From Geobacteraceae bacterium GWC2_55_20 (lineage in GTDB: Bacteria > Desulfobacterota > Desulfuromonadia > Geobacterales > Pseudopelobacteraceae), in NCBI GenBank assembly GCA_001802125.1, contig MGZK01000001.1, positions 1 through 35,598 of the forward strand: a stretch of 35,598 bases of DNA, in the 5' to 3' direction. A program made the translations under genes and the position numbers. Shown piece after piece: positions 7,147 through 18,199 of this stretch. The notes under the pieces are model-generated. The model saw only the letters and a program-made list of their open reading frames with translations, was not told the DNA's origin and ran no database searches. Position 1 is the first letter of the stretch. Each line of letters begins with the position of its first letter.

Positions 7147-9000
7147 TCAGATGATCCCGTGCAGCGGGCCGCCCTTGGCGCCCAATGCGTCCACGCGGCG
7201 CTCCACTTCAGGATCGGCTTCCAGTCCGGGGGCATGAAAAGGCTTGACCCGGGCGTCGATCACCAGCGGACCGCGGCAGCCCCAGTGACGGCCGCGACTC
7301 TCGGCCTTGATGCCATAGACGTCGCTGGCCGGGTTGGAACGGGTGAAGGTCACCCAGAGGAAGTTGTTCAGCGTGGCGGCTGTGAAAATACTGTCGTCGC
7401 AGATCACGATCAGCGGGACTCCGTCAAAAACGTCCCTCTGGCCGTAGAAGCGGCAGAATTCCTCGATAATAGGGTCGGATTCGCCCCTCTCCTGCCCGGA
7501 CGAAGGCCCCTTGATTGCCACGATTCCCGGCAGGCAGAGCGTCGCCGGGCCGAAGCCCTCCGGCAGTTCCAGGCCAGCCGGAAGCTCCATCACCAATTGT
7601 CGGCGGACCGGACCGGCGGCGGCTATCACCAGCTTCGATCCTTGGTTCAATCCCGAGCCGCTGTAATCCAGGGTATCGATGGTCGTGGAGGTCTGGAAAT
7701 GCAGGTTGCAGCGCCAGTCGGCCCGTTCCAGCACGTGCCCGAGAAAAGCCGCGATGTCGTGGGTGTGCAGCTGCGGGGCATCCTCATCGGCGGCGATCAG
7801 GAGATATTTGGCCAGCGACAGCTGCCCCTGTCCGAGGATGGCGTTGGCAACGGTCAGCAGCTCCTGGGGCTGGCGCACTGCGGCATAGGGGACATAGCGT
7901 TCCCTGGCGATCGCCAGCAGCAGCGGATGCACTCCGGCTGCGTCCACCGCGTGCACCTCCTTGACACCGCTGACCACGGTCGGTATCAGCGGACCGCTCA
8001 ACTCGTGGATGAAAGCGCCGAAACTGGTATCTTCCTGGGGCGGGCGCCCGACAGTGGTAAACGGGAAAATGGCATCGCGGCGGTGGTAAACCGCTTCTAC
8101 TTCGATATAGGGGAATTCGTGGGCCAGGCTGTAATAACCGAGGTGGTCGCCGAAGGGGCCCTCCGGCAGCGTGTTGCCGGGATGAACCACTCCGCAGATG
8201 CAAAAATCGGCTTCGGCCGAGAGCGGCGCCTGCCCCGGCATGCGGGTCATCGGTATGCGCTGGCCCGCCAGCAATCCGGCGAAGGAAAGTTCCGGCATCC
8301 CTTCCGGCAGCGGCATCACCGCCGCAACGGTCATGGACGGCGCGCCGCCGATGAAGACGTTCACGCGCAACAGGTCGCCCCGGGCGATGGCCTCGGCATG
8401 GTGCGCTCCGATACCGCGATGGATCTGGTAGTGCAGGCCGGCCTGCCTGTCAGGCTGATAGCGGTTGCCGGAGATTTGCACCCGGTACATCCCCAGGTTG
8501 GATTTGCCGAAGCCGGGTTGCGAGGGGCTCTCGGAATAGACCTGCGGCAGCGTGATGAAAGCGCCGCCATCCCTGGGCCAGGACACGACCTGGGGCAGAC
8601 CGGAAAGCGTTGTGCGGCACTCCAGCACCGGCGCGTCCGAGGTCACGCGCGGCAACAGGTTATAGGCGGCAAAAGGGGCCTTGACTGCATCCAGCGGGTG
8701 CTTCAGCAACGACAGCGGATTTATCTTCAAATCCACCAGACGGCGAATGTCTTCCAGGGTGTCGCGGAATATGAAACGGGTGCGTTCCAGCGTGCCGAAC
8801 AGGTTGCCCAGCAGCGGAAATTTGCTGCCGGTGGCATTGGTGAATAGCAGCGCCGGGCCGCCGGCCTGGTAAACCCGGCGCTGGATCACCCCCACTTCCA
8901 GGCAGGGATCACAAGGTACATCGATTCGCAGAAGCATGCCGTGCCGCTCCAGATCGGCGACACATTGCTGAAGATTGCCGTAACCCATCCTATCCACCAT
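7147..9000 (-). CDS. UbiD-family prenylated-FMN-dependent decarboxylase
   Basis: A 617-residue UbiD-family protein, longer than E. coli UbiD (about 500). The N-terminus GNLQQCVADLERHGMLLRI is the usual family opening. The catalytic block PEGPFGDHLGYY carries the E-x4-D pair that serves in the family's Glu/Arg/acid network. UbiD enzymes reversibly decarboxylate aromatic or unsaturated acids using prenylated FMN made by UbiX. In anaerobes of this type, candidate roles include quinone synthesis or aromatic acid metabolism; the sequence alone does not decide. It overlaps the end of the upstream TPR gene by 11 bp. ATG at 8988 is an equally plausible start. No ubiX is present in the window. Confidence 0.88.
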   Translation of the reverse strand: MVDRMGYGNLQQCVADLERHGMLLRIDVPCDPCLEVGVIQRRVYQAGGPALLFTNATGSKFPLLGNLFGTLERTRFIFRDTLEDIRRLVDLKINPLSLLKHPLDAVKAPFAAYNLLPRVTSDAPVLECRTTLSGLPQVVSWPRDGGAFITLPQVYSESPSQPGFGKSNLGMYRVQISGNRYQPDRQAGLHYQIHRGIGAHHAEAIARGDLLRVNVFIGGAPSMTVAAVMPLPEGMPELSFAGLLAGQRIPMTRMPGQAPLSAEADFCICGVVHPGNTLPEGPFGDHLGYYSLAHEFPYIEVEAVYHRRDAIFPFTTVGRPPQEDTSFGAFIHELSGPLIPTVVSGVKEVHAVDAAGVHPLLLAIARERYVPYAAVRQPQELLTVANAILGQGQLSLAKYLLIAADEDAPQLHTHDIAAFLGHVLERADWRCNLHFQTSTTIDTLDYSGSGLNQGSKLVIAAAGPVRRQLVMELPAGLELPEGFGPATLCLPGIVAIKGPSSGQERGESDPIIEEFCRFYGQRDVFDGVPLIVICDDSIFTAATLNNFLWVTFTRSNPASDVYGIKAESRGRHWGCRGPLVIDARVKPFHAPGLEADPEVERRVDALGAKGGPLHGII

Positions 9001-10249
9001 TCCCGCGAATTTTTTTGAGCATCATTTCCGTAAGTCGCAGCTTTTCACGCGCCGCGTTGAGTTCCGTGCGGGACGGCTCATCCTTGAAACGGTCAAGCGC
9101 CTTTTTCAGGATGGCCTCGGCCTCCGCGTAGTTGCCGGACTTGTGACGCCAGCGGGCCTGCACTATCAGGTATTGCACCGTCTCCGGATCCAGCTTGATC
9201 GCCTTCAGCAGTGAAGCCTCGGCTTCCGCCGGTCGACCGGCCTTGTCATCCTTCCTGGCTTTCTGGTAATGCACCAGCGCTATGGCGCCGCGCACATCGC
9301 GTCGGGCCGGCTCCGATTCCAGCCTTTTCTCCGTCTGCTCAAGAAACGCAATCGCCTCGTCATGTTGTCCGCTTCTCACATAAACCGACATGATCGCGGC
9401 TATTGCATCCCTGCTTTTATTGTTGATTGCCAGCACTTTCCTGAAGTGATCAAGGGCGGAGGGGTATTCTTCACGATTCATTGCCGAACGGCCAAGATGG
9501 AGATGGGACCTGAACAGGTGCTCGTTGAATGTTCTCCGCACCGCCTCATCAGCAATTGACGGATATCGCTCGGCATGCAGGCCGATAAAATCGGCAAAAC
9601 GCCCGAGACGCATATAACTGTTAGCCAGTCCCGTCAGATAGTATGCTAGCTTGGGGGAGTCCGAAGGAAAGACCTTGTCGGCATAGGACAGCGCTTTTTC
9701 GTAATTCTGTGCCGCTTCGGCGAATTTTCCGGCACGCAGCAGCGAGAGCGCTATGGAACGGGACAGTTGCGCGTCAAATTGGGCTGAAAGTTTCTGGTAA
9801 GCGGTGACGACGGCGTCATCCTGCTCCGACAGTGTCATGGTCAGGCGGGCAAGATCGAAATTGCAGTCATCCGCCGATGCTTCTATATGTTTGTCGCGCA
9901 GTTCACCGGTAAGTTTGTTGCCGGTTATGACAAATTTGAGGGAATGGCCTTCGGCGAGAGAGGCCTCTGAAAACGGGTAGCGCAACGACAGACGCTCGGG
10001 AGCTGCCCCCGCCAGCCTGCCGACCGCAATGCTGTCACCCCCCAACAGGCCGGAATAGGATCTTTCATCTTCATCGACATTGAGAACCATGTAAATCTGG
10101 TGTCTGCCCCGCATGCCTTCGCAGGCCTTACCCGAAGTAGTGACAACATCAAGGGTTCCGACGTAGAGGCGCAGATCAGCCCATACGGGAGCCGTTATCA
10201 ATAAGGCCAGCAACATCGTTACGGAGACTATCAGGGGGTATGGGCGCAC
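8990..10249 (-). CDS. Exported TPR-repeat protein of unknown function
   Basis: A 419-residue protein with a signal peptide (MRPYPLIVSVTMLLALLITA, cleavage likely after VWA near 24). A domain of about 120 residues with a few cysteines (GKACEG, DDCNF) follows, and from about residue 140 onward come tetratricopeptide-like helical repeats such as GKFAEAAQNYEKAL and EYPSALDHFRKVLAIN. TPR arrays bind other proteins, so a periplasmic or envelope scaffold is likely. It begins with GTG and leads the operon containing the UbiD-like and ABC exporter genes, but the link is positional only. I do not recognise the N-terminal domain. Confidence 0.8.
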   Translation of the reverse strand: MRPYPLIVSVTMLLALLITAPVWADLRLYVGTLDVVTTSGKACEGMRGRHQIYMVLNVDEDERSYSGLLGGDSIAVGRLAGAAPERLSLRYPFSEASLAEGHSLKFVITGNKLTGELRDKHIEASADDCNFDLARLTMTLSEQDDAVVTAYQKLSAQFDAQLSRSIALSLLRAGKFAEAAQNYEKALSYADKVFPSDSPKLAYYLTGLANSYMRLGRFADFIGLHAERYPSIADEAVRRTFNEHLFRSHLHLGRSAMNREEYPSALDHFRKVLAINNKSRDAIAAIMSVYVRSGQHDEAIAFLEQTEKRLESEPARRDVRGAIALVHYQKARKDDKAGRPAEAEASLLKAIKLDPETVQYLIVQARWRHKSGNYAEAEAILKKALDRFKDEPSRTELNAAREKLRLTEMMLKKIRGNGG

Positions 10250-10398
10250 TTGATTCTCTCGGAGTGGAATTACAGATTTTTCAGGATACCATTCCGGGCA
10301 GGCATTTACAATCAGCTTTCAAAATGGAACATCATCCTCATTAGTGATATTGTAAAGTAAATACAGAGTCGAAGTGATTACAGTCAAGGGAGTTTGAA

Positions 10399-12525
<2,127 letters not shown>

Positions 12526-12598
12526 TAATATTGTGATATAGTCGGCGGCGACGCAGGTTCAGTCAATCTGACGGAAACAGACGGGGTTACCGAAAGTT

Positions 12599-13546
12599 AT
12601 GACATCACTAATCCGTTTCATTTTCCAATGCGCGGCATTTGCGGCATGCCTGGCCGTCCTGCTGCCCCGCCCCGCCGATGCGGTGCAATGGCGAGCCCTG
12701 GCGGAGACAGCGCGTTACAAGGTAGCCATTGACGAAGAATCCATCAGATTGACTCCTCTGGGCAGACTGTCGGTCTGGCTGCGTTTCGTTCCGAAAGGTG
12801 AATCCCAGCGGCGGGCCGCTGCCGCCGATTATGGCGAAAACAACTACCGCTCCCATTTTGAATTCTATGAAATCGACTGCAGCGAAAAGAACGCCGTGCT
12901 GACGCTGATCGATATTTTCGGCGCATCAAACACGCGGCTGAAACGCCTGCGGGGCGGAATCCAGCCCGACGCGATCATCCCCGGTTCATCGCTTGACAAG
13001 GCCGCCGAAAGGATCTGTCCTGTAATGGATGAAGAGGTTATGGCCGAAGAAGATGAAACGCCCGATCCCGAACCGGATCAAGCGCCGGGAGACATGCCTG
13101 AAAAACAGTTGAGCGAGGAAATGAAGCAAAATATACAGGAGTTGACAAAGAGAACCCTGGCTCAGCCGGCCAACCTCGAAGCGTGGCGCCTGCTGGGCAA
13201 CGCCTATTTTGACGCGGACCTTCCCGAACAAGCGATCGAGGCCTACGGCCGGGCCCTGGCCATCAACCCGGATGACACCGACATCCTCAATGACCAGGGG
13301 GCGATGTATCGCCAGAAAGGAGAGTTCCATAAAGCACTCTCCAACTTTGAAAAGGCTTTCAAACTCGACCACAAAAACCTTGAAAGCCTCTATAACAGCG
13401 GCTACGTGCATGCCTTTGACCTGAACGACATCCCCCGTGCGCTGAAACTTTGGCGGCAATACCTGGAACTGGACCGGAACAGCGACACCGCCCGCCAGGT
13501 CCGGAGCTTCGTGGAGCGCTACCTGGACGAGCAGAAGCAGCCCTGA
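12599..13546 (+). CDS. Exported protein with adhesin-E-like N-terminus and TPR repeats
   Basis: A 315-residue protein. A signal peptide (about residues 1-28, ending ADA) is followed by a domain of about 110 residues with the opening VQWRALAETARYKVAIDEES. That opening, and its single disulfide-capable pair (EIDCSE, RICPV), recall surface-adhesin-E/CNP1-like domains. An acidic linker (EEDETPDPEPDQAP) leads to three TPR repeats (about 190-300), for example LLGNAYFDADLPEQAIEAYG and ALSNFEKAFKLDHKN. It is probably a periplasmic or lipid-free envelope scaffold. It lies 73 bp after the DUF255 gene and may share its transcript. The domain call for the N-terminus is tentative. Confidence 0.8.
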   Translation: MTSLIRFIFQCAAFAACLAVLLPRPADAVQWRALAETARYKVAIDEESIRLTPLGRLSVWLRFVPKGESQRRAAAADYGENNYRSHFEFYEIDCSEKNAVLTLIDIFGASNTRLKRLRGGIQPDAIIPGSSLDKAAERICPVMDEEVMAEEDETPDPEPDQAPGDMPEKQLSEEMKQNIQELTKRTLAQPANLEAWRLLGNAYFDADLPEQAIEAYGRALAINPDDTDILNDQGAMYRQKGEFHKALSNFEKAFKLDHKNLESLYNSGYVHAFDLNDIPRALKLWRQYLELDRNSDTARQVRSFVERYLDEQKQP

Positions 13547-13573
13547 GAGTTTTCAACGGCAAACAAAATATCG

Positions 13574-15019
13574 TCAATTAGCTGCCGCCTGCTCCGGACT
13601 TCCTTCCTTCCTGAACTCCCCCAGGCGTTTATTAAGCGTCTGCCGGGTTATTCCAAGCAGAGCGGCAGCGGCCCCCTGGTTTCCCTTCACCTCTTTCAAC
13701 GCTTCCACGATCAGGTAATCCTCCATCCGGCTGATACTGGGAAAACCGCCGAAGATAGACCTGATCATCTCAAAGTCCGGTTCCGGATCGTTTCTGTACT
13801 GGCTGAAATCACAATTATCCGCACCCTGTATGACCATACTGCTCCCGTTGAGTGACAATGTCCCCGAAGCCTGCCGTACCACGGCGTCGAAAACGATCGC
13901 CTCCAGTTCCCGGATGTTGCCGGGGAAAGGATAGGCTTTCAGCTGATCCGCAAAATCGGGATCGATGGCCAGCGGTTCCCGTCCCAAGGCGGCACATGCC
14001 TTGGAGGTAAAATGCTCCATCAAGAGCGGTATGTCGTCGGGACGGTCCCTGAGCGGTGGTATCTCAATCTGGTGGGTGCAAAGCCGGTAGTAGAGGTCAT
14101 GCCTGAATGAGCCGGCCGCCATTAATGACCTGAGCGGCTTGTTGGTTGCCAGGACGACGCGCGCGGTGCTTTTGCGGGTGACATCGGAGCCCACCGGATA
14201 ATATTCCTGTTCCTGCAACAACCTGAGCAGCTTGATCTGGGACAGGTCGCTCAGGTCGCCGATCTCGTCCAGGAAGATGGTGCCGCCGGCCGCCCGGGCC
14301 AGAAGTCCGTCGCGGGCCTGATCGGCCCCGGTGAACGCGCCCCGCTTGTGGCCGAAAAGCGTATCGGAAAACATGTTGTCATCGAGCCCGGCCACGTTTA
14401 CCGCGACAAACTGCCCCTTGCTGCGACAGACATTATGAATGGACTTTGCCAGCATATCCTTGCCGACACCGGTTTCACCGGTGATCAGAACCGGAAGCTG
14501 AGACGGCGCGATCACCTCCACGTACTGGAATATGGAACGCATGCGCTTGTCGCAAGTGATGATGGAGCTGAAGGCATCCGGATACTTGAGCCGGTCGGTC
14601 AGCAGGTAATCCTTCAGGGATGACATTTCACGGGAAAGGGTGCTGGCCTCCAGTGCCTTGGAAACCGTGGCTTCCAGCCGGTCCGACTCGACCGGCTTGA
14701 CAAGATAATCAAAGGCGCCGGCCCGCATGCATTCAACCGCCGATTGGGTTTCATCCAGCGCGGTCATTACAATTACCGAGATGTGCGGATAAGTCGCAAT
14801 TATCTGTGGGAGCAGTTCCTGTCCGGAGATCTGCGGCATGTACAGGTCGAGGACGACCACCGAAACCGGCTCCTCGGCAAGAATTTTCATCACATCACGG
14901 CTGTCGAGCGCGGTCAGAACCCTGCTGAAGCCCCGCCCCTGGAGCATCAGGCTGCTCGTCTTGAGAATGGCCGGTTCATCGTCAACCAGAAGGATTGTGC
15001 GGGTAAATTCATTAGACAT
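13574..15019 (-). CDS. NtrC-family sigma-54-dependent response regulator
   Basis: A 481-residue protein in three parts. The receiver has ILLVDDEPA and phosphoacceptor D58 in VVVLDLYMP. The AAA+ domain has Walker A GETGVGKD, the sigma-54-contact loop GAFTGA and Walker B GGTIFLDEIGD. A Fis-type helix-turn-helix (AAALLGITRQTLNKRLGEF) is at the C-terminus. It activates sigma-54 promoters when phosphorylated, most likely by the kinase encoded directly upstream. The start at 15019 overlaps the kinase stop by 8 bp and has GAGGTG seven bases upstream. It converges with the TPR gene at 13546 with only 27 bp between. Targets are not visible; I saw no clear -24/-12 promoter in the window. Confidence 0.93.
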   Translation of the reverse strand: MSNEFTRTILLVDDEPAILKTSSLMLQGRGFSRVLTALDSRDVMKILAEEPVSVVVLDLYMPQISGQELLPQIIATYPHISVIVMTALDETQSAVECMRAGAFDYLVKPVESDRLEATVSKALEASTLSREMSSLKDYLLTDRLKYPDAFSSIITCDKRMRSIFQYVEVIAPSQLPVLITGETGVGKDMLAKSIHNVCRSKGQFVAVNVAGLDDNMFSDTLFGHKRGAFTGADQARDGLLARAAGGTIFLDEIGDLSDLSQIKLLRLLQEQEYYPVGSDVTRKSTARVVLATNKPLRSLMAAGSFRHDLYYRLCTHQIEIPPLRDRPDDIPLLMEHFTSKACAALGREPLAIDPDFADQLKAYPFPGNIRELEAIVFDAVVRQASGTLSLNGSSMVIQGADNCDFSQYRNDPEPDFEMIRSIFGGFPSISRMEDYLIVEALKEVKGNQGAAAALLGITRQTLNKRLGEFRKEGSPEQAAAN

Positions 15020-16826
15020 GTTTCTGCACCTCATTGATCTTGTGTGTACGGTTGGCCGGAATGCGGATGACAAAGGTAGTTCCGGATGGTGATGAGCTGA
15101 AAGTCAGCGTGCCATCATGATCGTTAATGATGGAATTGGAAATCGAAAGCCCCAATCCGGTGCCCCCCTTATCCAGACGAGTTGTAAAGAAAGGCTCCAG
15201 AACCCTGCCTGAGATGTTGTCGGGTATCCCGATCCCCTGGTCGGAAACTTCAATGCAGACCATGGAGGTCAGCGCATCATAGCGGGAGGCGACCCGCACC
15301 TGTCGTTCCGGGTCGGGAAGCGATTGCAGGGCGTTCAGAATCAGATTGATCAACACCTGCTCGATCTGCTGTGAGTTCCCCTGCACTGTCGGCAGGGCCG
15401 GTTCGATGTCAACCTGGAAGCGATGGGTATTGCGTCTGATTTGATGACTGATTATGGTTGTAGCCTGCTGGATCACCTCATTGACATTCAGATCGTCACG
15501 CATCCCTTTTTTGCCTTCACGGGCAAAGTTTTTCAAACCATTGACGATGTCCCGGATTCGCCGCGATCCATCCGTTATGCTTTCGAGAAGATTGGGAATC
15601 TCGTGCCGCATCACATCGAACGACACTCCGCCTATCTCGAAATCCCCGCGATGTTGCTGATATTCGACCAGGATCGGACAGGCATCCTTCCATGATTTTG
15701 ACAACAGCTCCGAACTGACCAAGATGTAGTTATTCGGGTTATTGATCTCGTGCGCTATACCAGCCACCAGCACACCCAGCGAAGTCATTTTGTTGGCCTG
15801 GATCAGTTTGGCTTCAATAGCCCTATTTTCCTCCTCCGCCCGCACCCGGCTGCTGATGTCCCTGATCGTGCAGAGCAGTACCTGCTGGTCGGCCAGATCG
15901 ATCCGGCGGCAGCGGACTGAAACGTACATTTCCGCGCCATCCTTGCCATGGGCATGCAGTATATCCACCCAATACCCGGTCTCATTGCTCGTTTCAGAGG
16001 TCTGGTTGTGAATTATGCGGCACTCTTCCGGTGAAAAAAGAAAATCCGGCGGATGTCCGATTAGTTCGCTCTTCTCGTAGTTGAACATTTTCAATGCCAC
16101 CTGGTTAAGGTCTAGCACCAATGTGCAGGTCAGGTTGAAGAGAAAAATGGCGTCGGCGCTCTGTTCAAATATCTGGCGAAAGCGGGATTCGCTCTCCTGG
16201 ATCGCCTTCTGGGCCATCACCCGCTCGGTTACATCACGATAACTGAGTACTCGTCCCATTATCCGGCCATCAACATTTTGCGGCGTGCAGACCCGTTCGA
16301 TTACCCGGCCGTCCTTCAGATGCAGCACATCATGGTAGACTGAATCGGGACATTCATACAGATGACACAAGTGACCATCAAACTCATCAGGATTGATCAA
16401 CTGACTACGGATAGTATCATTGATACAAGTCACCGGACCATCATTGGCCATTGTTTCCGGTATTCCCCACATATTGCAGTACTGCCTGTTATGAATTGTA
16501 ATCTGCTTATCCATGTCAAACACGACGATACCGTCCGTGGAGGACTCGACGGTCGACTCCATCAGCGAAAGCAGGCGGTCCCGTTCATATTCGATTCTTT
16601 TCTGCTGTTCGGCGGACTGTTTCAACGGCCGCGCGATGGTCAGCCAGAGGATCGGGCCGCTAACCGCCACCAGCATGAGACTCTCCAGCAGGTGATAGAT
16701 ACCGGAGCGGGACGGCCCAAAAAGAGCAAACAACTCGTTGACCGACTCCACCAGAAACACCACCAGCAACACACGAAACAGAATCTTGCGGGAAGTCAAT
16801 CTGTTGTTGTTTTTAATACTTTGCAT
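15012..16826 (-). CDS. PAS-domain membrane sensor histidine kinase
   Basis: A 604-residue kinase. Two closely spaced membrane helices (about 17-37 and 45-66) leave almost no periplasmic loop, so the signal is probably cytoplasmic or membrane-borne. Two PAS domains follow (MESTVESSTDGIVVFD near 90 and IFEQSADAIFLFN near 220), then a dimerisation domain with the phospho-acceptor in GIAHEINNPNNYILV, and a catalytic domain with N box LILNALQSL and G boxes DQGIGIP and [10 protein letters not shown]. The start at 16826 has GGAG upstream; an ATG 69 bases earlier is less well supported. It overlaps the NtrC-type regulator, its probable partner, and is divergent from tRNA-Arg. Confidence 0.92.
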   Translation of the reverse strand: MQSIKNNNRLTSRKILFRVLLVVFLVESVNELFALFGPSRSGIYHLLESLMLVAVSGPILWLTIARPLKQSAEQQKRIEYERDRLLSLMESTVESSTDGIVVFDMDKQITIHNRQYCNMWGIPETMANDGPVTCINDTIRSQLINPDEFDGHLCHLYECPDSVYHDVLHLKDGRVIERVCTPQNVDGRIMGRVLSYRDVTERVMAQKAIQESESRFRQIFEQSADAIFLFNLTCTLVLDLNQVALKMFNYEKSELIGHPPDFLFSPEECRIIHNQTSETSNETGYWVDILHAHGKDGAEMYVSVRCRRIDLADQQVLLCTIRDISSRVRAEEENRAIEAKLIQANKMTSLGVLVAGIAHEINNPNNYILVSSELLSKSWKDACPILVEYQQHRGDFEIGGVSFDVMRHEIPNLLESITDGSRRIRDIVNGLKNFAREGKKGMRDDLNVNEVIQQATTIISHQIRRNTHRFQVDIEPALPTVQGNSQQIEQVLINLILNALQSLPDPERQVRVASRYDALTSMVCIEVSDQGIGIPDNISGRVLEPFFTTRLDKGGTGLGLSISNSIINDHDGTLTFSSSPSGTTFVIRIPANRTHKINEVQKHV

Positions 16827-16970
16827 CTTTTCTCCATTACTCCCGATATCGGCACGAATACGCGCGGATAATTGGATTGTAAAAAAATTTGACAAAAAGG
16901 CAACTGAATTCGCCTCGGCACGAAATTGTTTATTATTGAGGTGATTTTGTGGTATCGTCCAAAAAATTCA

Positions 16971-17047
16971 GCGCCCGTAGCTCAGCTGGATAGAGTCCCT
17001 GGCTTCGAACCAGGTTGTCGGCCGTTCGAATCGGTCCGGGCGCGCCA
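16971..17047 (+). tRNA. tRNA-Arg (anticodon TCG)
   Basis: A 77-base cloverleaf with acceptor GCGCCCG/CGGGCGC, D-arm GCTCAGCTGGATAGAG, anticodon stem CCTGG/CCAGG, loop CTTCGAA (anticodon TCG) and T-loop GTTCGAATC. The CCA end is encoded. It reads CGA arginine codons. Confidence 0.97.
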
Positions 17048-17058
17048 AACTTCATTGA

Positions 17059-17094
17059 ATCTGAGTACTTCTTGCGAGGTGCTCAGATTTTTTT
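17059..17094 (+). terminator. Rho-independent terminator after tRNA-Arg
   Basis: A stem formed by ATCTGAGTACTT and GAGGTGCTCAGAT (with G-U pairs) is followed by a run of eight T. It lies 11 bases after the tRNA CCA end. Confidence 0.85.
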
Positions 17095-17683
17095 ATTTCG
17101 TGGCAGTATTATGGCCCCCACCAGCGAGCAGTAACTTCCACGTACCATAGCCTGATGCCCTCTCAGCTCGACTTCCCGTCAAGAAGCTTCAGATATTCCT
17201 TCGAGAATTCAGTATTCCGGTTAATTCCAAGATGCGTTCAAGATGACAATAAAATCACTGTCTTGCTGCCGAATAAATTCGGCACGGATTGGGCGAACAC
17301 GACGGTTCGCCCCTACGCTTACATGTCATCTTGAATGCAAATGCGAATAAGCAGTCGTTCCCGCAGTTGGCCGGTACCGCGAACGACACCATTGTGGAAT
17401 GTCCACGCTGGTTAATTCCTTTGAGGTAATCGTACCGACTTTCAAGTACGGATACTAATATGCGTCCTAAAAGGAATGGAAAGTTGATCTCAGATCAAGA
17501 ATGATAGATTGTTGTTTCAAGTTAGAATATAATAATTTATCATTTAGTCTCCCAACCCGGACGAGCCGGTACTTAATGAAACAGTTTTTGAAGTGGTCCG
17601 GTTGCGGTGGATGGTTTGATGCCTATGAGCTTAAAAGCCATTCCATAAAGGAAAACGAGGGCATAATGCAGGAGGGGGTAATA
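17095..17683. other. 589-bp gene-free stretch before cheW
   Basis: No convincing gene on either strand; a frame open from 17501 into cheW has no ribosome binding site and no recognisable product. The stretch holds the nested palindromic repeat at 17232-17340 and a near-perfect palindrome, TTGATCTCAGATCAA, at 17484-17498 that could be an operator. A TATAAT at 17528-17533 is present, but I see no good -35 box at standard spacing. I found no c-di-GMP (GEMM) riboswitch consensus here. Confidence 0.5.
17232..17340. repeat. Nested palindromic intergenic repeat
   Basis: Outer arms GCGTTCAAGATGACA (17234-17248) and TGTCATCTTGAATGC (17324-17338) pair with one mismatch. Inside are a perfect 18-bp palindrome TGCCGAATAAATTCGGCA (17267-17284) and a hairpin GGGCGAAC...GTTCGCCC (17291-17311) followed by CCTACG. 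The inner hairpin resembles the element at 34264-34322, so this looks like a dispersed repeat family. Confidence 0.65.
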
Positions 17684-18172
17684 ATGGCTGACGAATTACT
17701 GACTACCCAGTATTTAACCTTTACGCTGGCCGAAGAGGTGTTTGCTGTAGATGTAGCCATGGTACGGGAGATTTTGGAGATACCTATCATTACGAAAGTG
17801 CCGCAGGTGCCTGATTTCATGCGAGGTGTCATTAACCTGCGCGGTTGCGTGGTACCGGTCCTAGACCTTCGACTTAAGTTCGGTATGCCAGAAACCGCCC
17901 AGACAGTAAACACCTGTATTATTGTGGTAGAGGTCAATATTGACAGCGAGAATGCTGTCCTCGGTGCACTTGCTGACAGTGTCCAGGAAGTGATCGAAAT
18001 GGAGCCGTCTCAGATCGAGGCTGGGCCCCACATCGGCAATCATCTCAGGACCGACTTCCTCAAGGGAATGGGGAAGTACAATAACCGTTTTGTCATGATT
18101 CTCGATATCGACAAAGTATTTTCATCAACTGAATTAAATGCAGTACAAGGCTTGGATTCAGTCACCGAGTAG
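17684..18172 (+). CDS. cheW: CheW chemotaxis coupling protein
   Basis: A 162-residue CheW: the sequence QYLTFTLAEEVFAVDVAMVREIL opens the fold, followed by VPQVPDFMRGVINLRG, VVPVLDLRLKFGM and the late KGMGKYNNRFVMILDIDKV. CheW bridges chemoreceptor tips and the CheA kinase. The ATG at 17684 follows AGGAGGGGG and is preferred over an upstream in-frame ATG. The receptor gene follows 27 bases later, so the pair is a receptor-coupler unit that must use a CheA encoded elsewhere. Confidence 0.93.
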   Translation: MADELLTTQYLTFTLAEEVFAVDVAMVREILEIPIITKVPQVPDFMRGVINLRGCVVPVLDLRLKFGMPETAQTVNTCIIVVEVNIDSENAVLGALADSVQEVIEMEPSQIEAGPHIGNHLRTDFLKGMGKYNNRFVMILDIDKVFSSTELNAVQGLDSVTE

Positions 18173-18199
18173 ATTTATAACTATAAGGAGGGCATTATA

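Noticed and set aside
6910-8847. 645-codon open frame antisense to the UbiD-family gene
   Set aside because: The UbiD reading has conserved catalytic motifs; the antisense translation has none and no ribosome binding site.
17341-17683. GEMM (c-di-GMP or cGAMP) riboswitch before cheW
   Set aside because: The conserved GEMM blocks and tetraloop-receptor pattern could not be found by eye on the plus strand.
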